Assembly (NCBI GenBank): GCA_020635955.1
Contig: JACJYW010000004.1
Location: forward strand, 248,001 to 312,000
DNA length: 64,000 nucleotides
Direction of reading: 5' to 3'
Source: Crocinitomicaceae bacterium
GTDB taxonomy: Bacteria > Bacteroidota > Bacteroidia > Flavobacteriales_D > Crocinitomicaceae
Shown piece after piece: positions 60,206 through 64,000 of this stretch. The number at the start of each line of letters is the position of its first letter. Positions within the stretch are counted from its first letter, which is position 1. The position numbers and the translations under genes were made by a program. The notes under the pieces are model-generated. The model had not been told where the DNA came from, searched no databases, and was given only the letters and a program-made list of their open reading frames with translations.

Positions 60206-62163
60206 TACTCTACTTTTTTGCCTATGAATTCAATTATGAGAACGAGAGCTCCCATAGAAAGGATGAAAGAGAATATCGCCGGTAAACCAAGAGCTGAAGG
60301 AATAGTTCCTAAAACTACAGAAACGGCTCCTACTGTTAAAGCATAAGGAATTTGAGTTCTAACGTGATCTATATGATTACATCCACTTGCCAAAGATGAT
60401 AGTATTGTTGTGTCAGAGATTGGCGAGCAGTGATCTCCCAAAACAGATCCAGCAAGCACTGCACTAACCGTATTATAAAAGATTGCCATTGAATCTGCCG
60501 TGGCCATGCCGTCACCCGTACAAATCTGCCAAGCTGCAGGAAGAATGATGGGATAAACCAGTGCCATAGTAGACCATGAAGAACCCGTTGAAAACGCCAC
60601 AAATCCTGAAAGAACGAAAGTTATTGCCGGAATTAACCAATATGGAATATTACCTTCCATAATATCCGTCAGAAAATCTGCTGTATGCATTTCTTCTGTC
60701 ACCATTGCCAATGACCAGGCAAGGATCAGGATCAATAAAGCCGGAACCATTGTTTTGAAACCAGCAATGGTTGTTTCAACAGTATCTTTTAGGTTCAATA
60801 TCTTTTGACCAATTGTTAGCATCATAGCTACAAACAAGGCTAACAGAGATGACCATAACAGGGAAATATACGAATCAGCCGCTCCAATTAGCGTTCCTAA
60901 TCTTCTGGTGAAAGAATCGATATTAGGATCTAACAAATGCAGATTGCTCCATGTTTGACCCCAAGAATCAGCTTTAATTCCACTGGCCATCATATCTGCA
61001 GATAAGGTATCAAATCCAGTAATTACCAATCCCACAAGCGTTCCAAAAACAATAATTGAAACCGGAATAACAGCATTAAAGGCTCGATACTTAATTCCTT
61101 TAACAGGCGCAACATCTTCCAATTCAGTTAAATCTCCAGAATTCACCTCTGGATTCACCACTCCTCCACTTCTCGCCCTGCGCTCAGCTTTTAACATAGA
61201 CCCGAAATCTCTTCCTCTGTAAACCAAATAGAAGATGAAGAACAAAGTAAGAATTGGATAGAAGGAATAAGCCAAACTGTTTAAGAAGATAGAATATACC
61301 CCTTCCTGAATAACTGTTCCATCTGCATTGATATTATCTAACCCTTTGCTGATATATCCCAACTCTGCTCCAATCCAGGTAGTAACAAATGCAATAGCAG
61401 AAACGGGGGCAGCTGTGGAATCAACAATGTATGAAAGCTTCTCACGTGAGATCTTCAGCTTATCTGTAATTGCACGCATAGTGTTCCCAACAACCAGTGT
61501 ATTGGCATAATCATCAAAGAAAATAGCGATCCCTAAAAACCAGGTGGCCAACTGTCCATTTCTTGCATTATTAGCAAATCGGACAATAGAATTCACGATT
61601 CCCTGCATTCCACCATTTTTGGAAATTAGCGCTACGATACCTCCGATAATGGTAGAGAATACGATTACACTTAGATGCCCAGAATCATTCAATGCACCAA
61701 TAATATAGGTATCTATTATTTTAAAGAATCCTGTGAAAATCCCGGTGAATCCTTCGGCATAAAATCCTAAGATGGCACCACCAAGGAAAATACCACTCAC
61801 CAGGGAGAATACCACTTCTTTGAACACTAAAGCGAGAATGATAGCTAATAGCGGAGGTAAAATGGACATCCACAGAGGGATCAATGAAGGTTGTTCATTC
61901 GAAATAATGTGATATCCTTTGATATCTAAATCACTTTTAGAAGAAAAACTGGCAGAAAAAGTAGCACCATCATCTGTTTTTTCAACAAATGCAGTATCCC
62001 CTTCTATTATAAAATAATCAGGTAAAACCGAACTCTCAGGATGGATCTGAATATCTGTTGAAATGCCTTCAAAAGCGATATCAGGATAAGACAGATAAAG
62101 CGTGTCTTCAGCCTTCAACCAATTTGACATCAACAATAATAGAAGAAGTGTGATCTTTTTCAT
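60205..62163 (-). CDS. NhaC-family Na+/H+ antiporter with exported N-terminal domain
   Basis: A 652-residue protein. The C-terminal 550 residues are an NhaC/antiporter domain with about 12 helices and signature stretches FFDDYANTLVVGNTMRAITDKLKISREKLSYIVDSTAAP (quoted in part: FFDDYANTLVVGNTM), FSTGSSWSTMALVYPI and GDHCSPISDTTILSS. The first about 100 residues are unusual: a signal-like segment MKKITLLLLLLMSNWLKA and a strand-rich piece (DTLYLSYPDIAFEGISTDIQ) before the first true helix (PLWMSILPPLLAIILALVF). That domain should lie in the periplasm. The gene has a TTG-N21-TACATTTG promoter that ends 7 bases before the ATG. It exchanges Na+ for protons or, as in malate/lactate NhaC relatives, other ions. 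Confidence 0.9.
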   Translation of the reverse strand: MKKITLLLLLLMSNWLKAEDTLYLSYPDIAFEGISTDIQIHPESSVLPDYFIIEGDTAFVEKTDDGATFSASFSSKSDLDIKGYHIISNEQPSLIPLWMSILPPLLAIILALVFKEVVFSLVSGIFLGGAILGFYAEGFTGIFTGFFKIIDTYIIGALNDSGHLSVIVFSTIIGGIVALISKNGGMQGIVNSIVRFANNARNGQLATWFLGIAIFFDDYANTLVVGNTMRAITDKLKISREKLSYIVDSTAAPVSAIAFVTTWIGAELGYISKGLDNINADGTVIQEGVYSIFLNSLAYSFYPILTLFFIFYLVYRGRDFGSMLKAERRARSGGVVNPEVNSGDLTELEDVAPVKGIKYRAFNAVIPVSIIVFGTLVGLVITGFDTLSADMMASGIKADSWGQTWSNLHLLDPNIDSFTRRLGTLIGAADSYISLLWSSLLALFVAMMLTIGQKILNLKDTVETTIAGFKTMVPALLILILAWSLAMVTEEMHTADFLTDIMEGNIPYWLIPAITFVLSGFVAFSTGSSWSTMALVYPIILPAAWQICTGDGMATADSMAIFYNTVSAVLAGSVLGDHCSPISDTTILSSLASGCNHIDHVRTQIPYALTVGAVSVVLGTIPSALGLPAIFSFILSMGALVLIIEFIGKKVE

Positions 62164-62170
62164 GTTGAAG

Positions 62171-62202
62171 CAAATGTAATGAATTGAAAAACCAAATTAC
62201 AA
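62171..62202 (-). promoter_or_regulatory. Promoter of the NhaC/ruvX operon
   Basis: On the reverse strand a TTG (62200-62202) is followed after 21 bases by TACATTTG (62171-62178), an exact TAnnTTTG match with normal spacing. The ATG at 62163 follows 7 bases after the element, so the leader would be about 3 bases. Confidence 0.6.
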
Positions 62203-62250
62203 ATCGCCTATTCCAAAATACAAGTATTCAATTGTTGATAGCGACCTGTT

Positions 62251-62835
62251 TTAATGTCCTGCATTAAAGGCTGGAAGGAAAATAGCGTTCACAGAATCCT
62301 TCATTTCTGGCTTTACAAAGTGGTTATTGATCTCTTCTACATCAACAGGTTCGTATTTATCCCCCTGCCAAACATGTTTAATTGCCACCAGTCCAATATC
62401 CGGATCATCATAACCAATCAAAAGATCACTATAACCAATAAAACTGGTACGAATTTCCATTAATTTACCCAGGTATTGGTTAACTATCAAATATTTACCC
62501 AGATGTTGACGTATCACTACAATTTGATGTACCGGTGATCCATATAAGCCCGGGATCATTTCAACAATAAAACCTTCTTCCCACTCTTTGTTTGGGCGAT
62601 AATCAAAAACCCTGAAAAATTTATTGGTACAAGGTGGGATGTCTAAAACAGTATCTGATAAAGTACAGATCTGAAGCTGTTCCATGATCTTAATGCACTC
62701 TTCATTCAACGGCGGATAAGCATCCGTGATATACGTTGTTTCTGAAACAAAATCCTCACGATCTGTTCCATTGGAACTTCCCGAACATGCAGTTAAAATA
62801 ATAAGAATAAATGCTAAGAACAGGGTTCTTGTCAT
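62251..62835 (-). CDS. Lipoprotein of unknown function
   Basis: A 194-residue protein with a lipoprotein signal ending ILTAC (Cys at residue 17). The mature part has a low-complexity linker and a compact domain with QLQICTLSDTVLDIPPCTN (two cysteines, likely a disulfide) and IVVIRQHLGKYLIVNQYLG (quoted in part). No family recognised. It starts 4 bases inside the end of the GIN-domain gene, so the two are translated together. The 87-base gap toward the antiporter gene holds only the NhaC promoter. Confidence 0.62.
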   Translation of the reverse strand: MTRTLFLAFILIILTACSGSSNGTDREDFVSETTYITDAYPPLNEECIKIMEQLQICTLSDTVLDIPPCTNKFFRVFDYRPNKEWEEGFIVEMIPGLYGSPVHQIVVIRQHLGKYLIVNQYLGKLMEIRTSFIGYSDLLIGYDDPDIGLVAIKHVWQGDKYEPVDVEEINNHFVKPEMKDSVNAIFLPAFNAGH

Positions 62836-63530
62836 TTGCTTTCAAGTTTTTCGATATTTCCTGCTATAACGGTTTTTTGTTGAACGTTACTTGATTCGTT
62901 TTCACCGTCATATTTATATTTTATCGTTCCTCCAGTATTCACTTTAAGATCCATTTTTTTTGAACCCCAGCAAGAAATATCTCCTCCGGTTGAAACTTTA
63001 GCAATAACCTCATCAGCATGAAGATCAACAGCAGAGATAAAACCTCCAGTACTCACCTTTAAATTAGCAATACCTACTTTACCTCTTAATCTAATATCTT
63101 TTCCTGTGATAATGGAAGCATTTACTTTGTCACATGAAAGTTCAGCTGAAATAATACCGTCAGTTCTTACACTCAAGTCTATTTCATCCCCTTCTAATGG
63201 AGACTCGCATTTGATCCATGCTCCACCACTTGCATCAATATTCAAGACCTTTTCATACGTAATGTAGATCTTCAATTCCAGCTTTTTAAACGTATTTCCT
63301 TTGATCTTAACATCAAGATTACCACCCTGCACGGTAATTTCAACCTGATCATCTGTGATCTCCGGCTCATTATTTTCAACTTTGACATGATGTTTGTCCC
63401 CTTTTGTTAAGAATAACTTGAAGTTTCCATTGGCTTTTACGGTTGTAAAGGCATCAAGGTCTTTTTCAAATTCACCAGCAAATACCTGGGTTGATAATAC
63501 TAATAGAGCTAAGGTTAAAATGTTTTTCAT
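62832..63530 (-). CDS. Exported GIN-domain (DUF2807) protein
   Basis: A 232-residue protein with signal peptide (MKNILTLALLVLSTQVFA). The mature part is a right-handed beta-helix of the 'auto-transporter adhesin head GIN' family (PF10988): FTTVKANGNFKLFLTKGDKHHVKVE, then repeated strands with T/S-G-G corners (DASGGAWIKCE, VSTGGFISAVDL, VSTGGDISCWG, VNTGGTIKYKY). The family is widespread in Bacteroidota and its role is unsettled. It lies 6 bases after the HMG-CoA lyase gene. Confidence 0.88.
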   Translation of the reverse strand: MKNILTLALLVLSTQVFAGEFEKDLDAFTTVKANGNFKLFLTKGDKHHVKVENNEPEITDDQVEITVQGGNLDVKIKGNTFKKLELKIYITYEKVLNIDASGGAWIKCESPLEGDEIDLSVRTDGIISAELSCDKVNASIITGKDIRLRGKVGIANLKVSTGGFISAVDLHADEVIAKVSTGGDISCWGSKKMDLKVNTGGTIKYKYDGENESSNVQQKTVIAGNIEKLESK

Positions 63531-63536
63531 ATTTAA

Positions 63537-64000
63537 TTATTTAGGAAATACTTCAGCTGCCATTTCCATGGCAATACTGAATTCGTTTTGGTCAATATTT
63601 GTGCCAATTTTATTTTCGTTGAAATATGCCATCATTCCTTCAGTTGGCATATTCCCAGTAAGATCATCTTTAGCCATTGGACAGCCACCAAAACCTTTGA
63701 TTGCGCCATCAAACCTTCTGCATCCTGCTTCATATGCAGCAGAAACTTTTTCATGAACTGACGTTGGGGTTGAATGCAAGTGAGCTCCAATTTCCACATT
63801 TGGCAGTTCTCGCATCAGATCAGTGAACATCTTAGTTATATTATCACGATTAGATACACCAATAGTATCACCAAGAGCTAAAATATTCACTCCCAATTCG
63901 TTGTGAAGCCTTGCTCCCCAATGTGCGGCTATTTCAGTATCCCAAGGATCTCCATAAGGATTACCGAAAGCCATTGAAAGATAAACGACTAATTGTTTCC
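63537..64000 (-). CDS. Hydroxymethylglutaryl-CoA lyase, C-terminal half (5' end outside window)
   Basis: The frame is open to the window edge, encoding the last 154 residues (KQLVVYLSMAFGNPYGDPWD at the edge). LGDTIGVSN, VEIGAHLHSTP and FGGCPMAKDDLTGNMPTEGM are the family's catalytic and metal-site stretches, with HLH binding the metal and Cys in GGCP the active-site residue. HMG-CoA lyase splits HMG-CoA into acetoacetate and acetyl-CoA in leucine breakdown. The ATG at 63974 is internal to the protein, not the start. Confidence 0.92.
   Translation of the reverse strand, partial: KQLVVYLSMAFGNPYGDPWDTEIAAHWGARLHNELGVNILALGDTIGVSNRDNITKMFTDLMRELPNVEIGAHLHSTPTSVHEKVSAAYEAGCRRFDGAIKGFGGCPMAKDDLTGNMPTEGMMAYFNENKIGTNIDQNEFSIAMEMAAEVFPK

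Overview
The window looks like an AT-rich chromosomal segment from a gliding-type member of the Bacteroidota, most likely order Flavobacteriales (Crocinitomicaceae/Cryomorphaceae-like is a guess). The evidence is the type IX secretion (T9SS) C-terminal signals of both type A and type B, a PorP/SprF protein, a SprB-type adhesin, a lipoprotein TamA-like Omp85 protein (TamL), a BshC for bacillithiol, and many upstream regions with the Bacteroidota -7 promoter element TAnnTTTG. I see no tRNA, rRNA, insertion sequence, prophage or CRISPR array. Coding density is very high: no gap exceeds 300 bases, and seven of the eight convergent gene pairs overlap at their stop codons.

Layout. 1-7.4 kb: tail of an outer-membrane beta-barrel receptor, a small membrane protein, a glycosyltransferase fused to a decayed sugar-phosphate transferase, a BNR propeller protein and TamL. 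7.4-16.5 kb: housekeeping genes (TrmH-family methyltransferase, a propeller-SPOR protein, a SirB1-like protein, nucleoside phosphorylase, bshC, cyclophilin, a DUF721/DciA protein, recF, an orphan HsdR_N nuclease-like protein). 17.3-23.1 kb: guaB followed by three envelope-chaperone genes (a two-parvulin PPIase, a SurA-like lipoprotein, a SurA). 23.2-25.1 kb: a SpoIIAA-like protein and a PlsC-type acyltransferase.

25.0-30.4 kb is the most coherent system: a six-gene, tightly overlapping operon for divalent-metal (probably Mn) uptake. It encodes an outer-membrane protein, a DtxR/MntR regulator, a lipoprotein metal-binding protein, an ATPase, a permease carrying a fused DtxR-like domain, and a second permease. 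A 20-bp DtxR-style palindrome lies directly upstream of the predicted -7 element of this operon. Next come ndk, a 7TM SpoIIE-type phosphatase, and a reverse-strand operon with a SAM hydrolase/hydroxide adenosyltransferase family enzyme, an ABM-domain protein, two tandem paralogous exported proteins and a small barrel protein.

36-64 kb: phoH, purC, a vanadium-haloperoxidase-family lipoprotein, a YHYH protein, a T9SS surface trio (SprB-like adhesin, PorP/SprF, OmpA/PD40 protein), a PhnA protein, a DASS transporter, an O-antigen ligase/Wzz pair, a T9SS-secreted propeller, an RluA pseudouridine synthase, an unlisted 56-residue gene, a CvfB-like S1 protein, a WG-repeat protein, ruvX, an NhaC antiporter with an exported N-terminal domain, a GIN-domain protein and the 3' part of HMG-CoA lyase. 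I do not see a clearly undescribed defence or mobile system. The best leads are the metal operon, the fused or decayed enzymes, the recF intergenic inverted repeat and the near-leaderless promoter arrangement.
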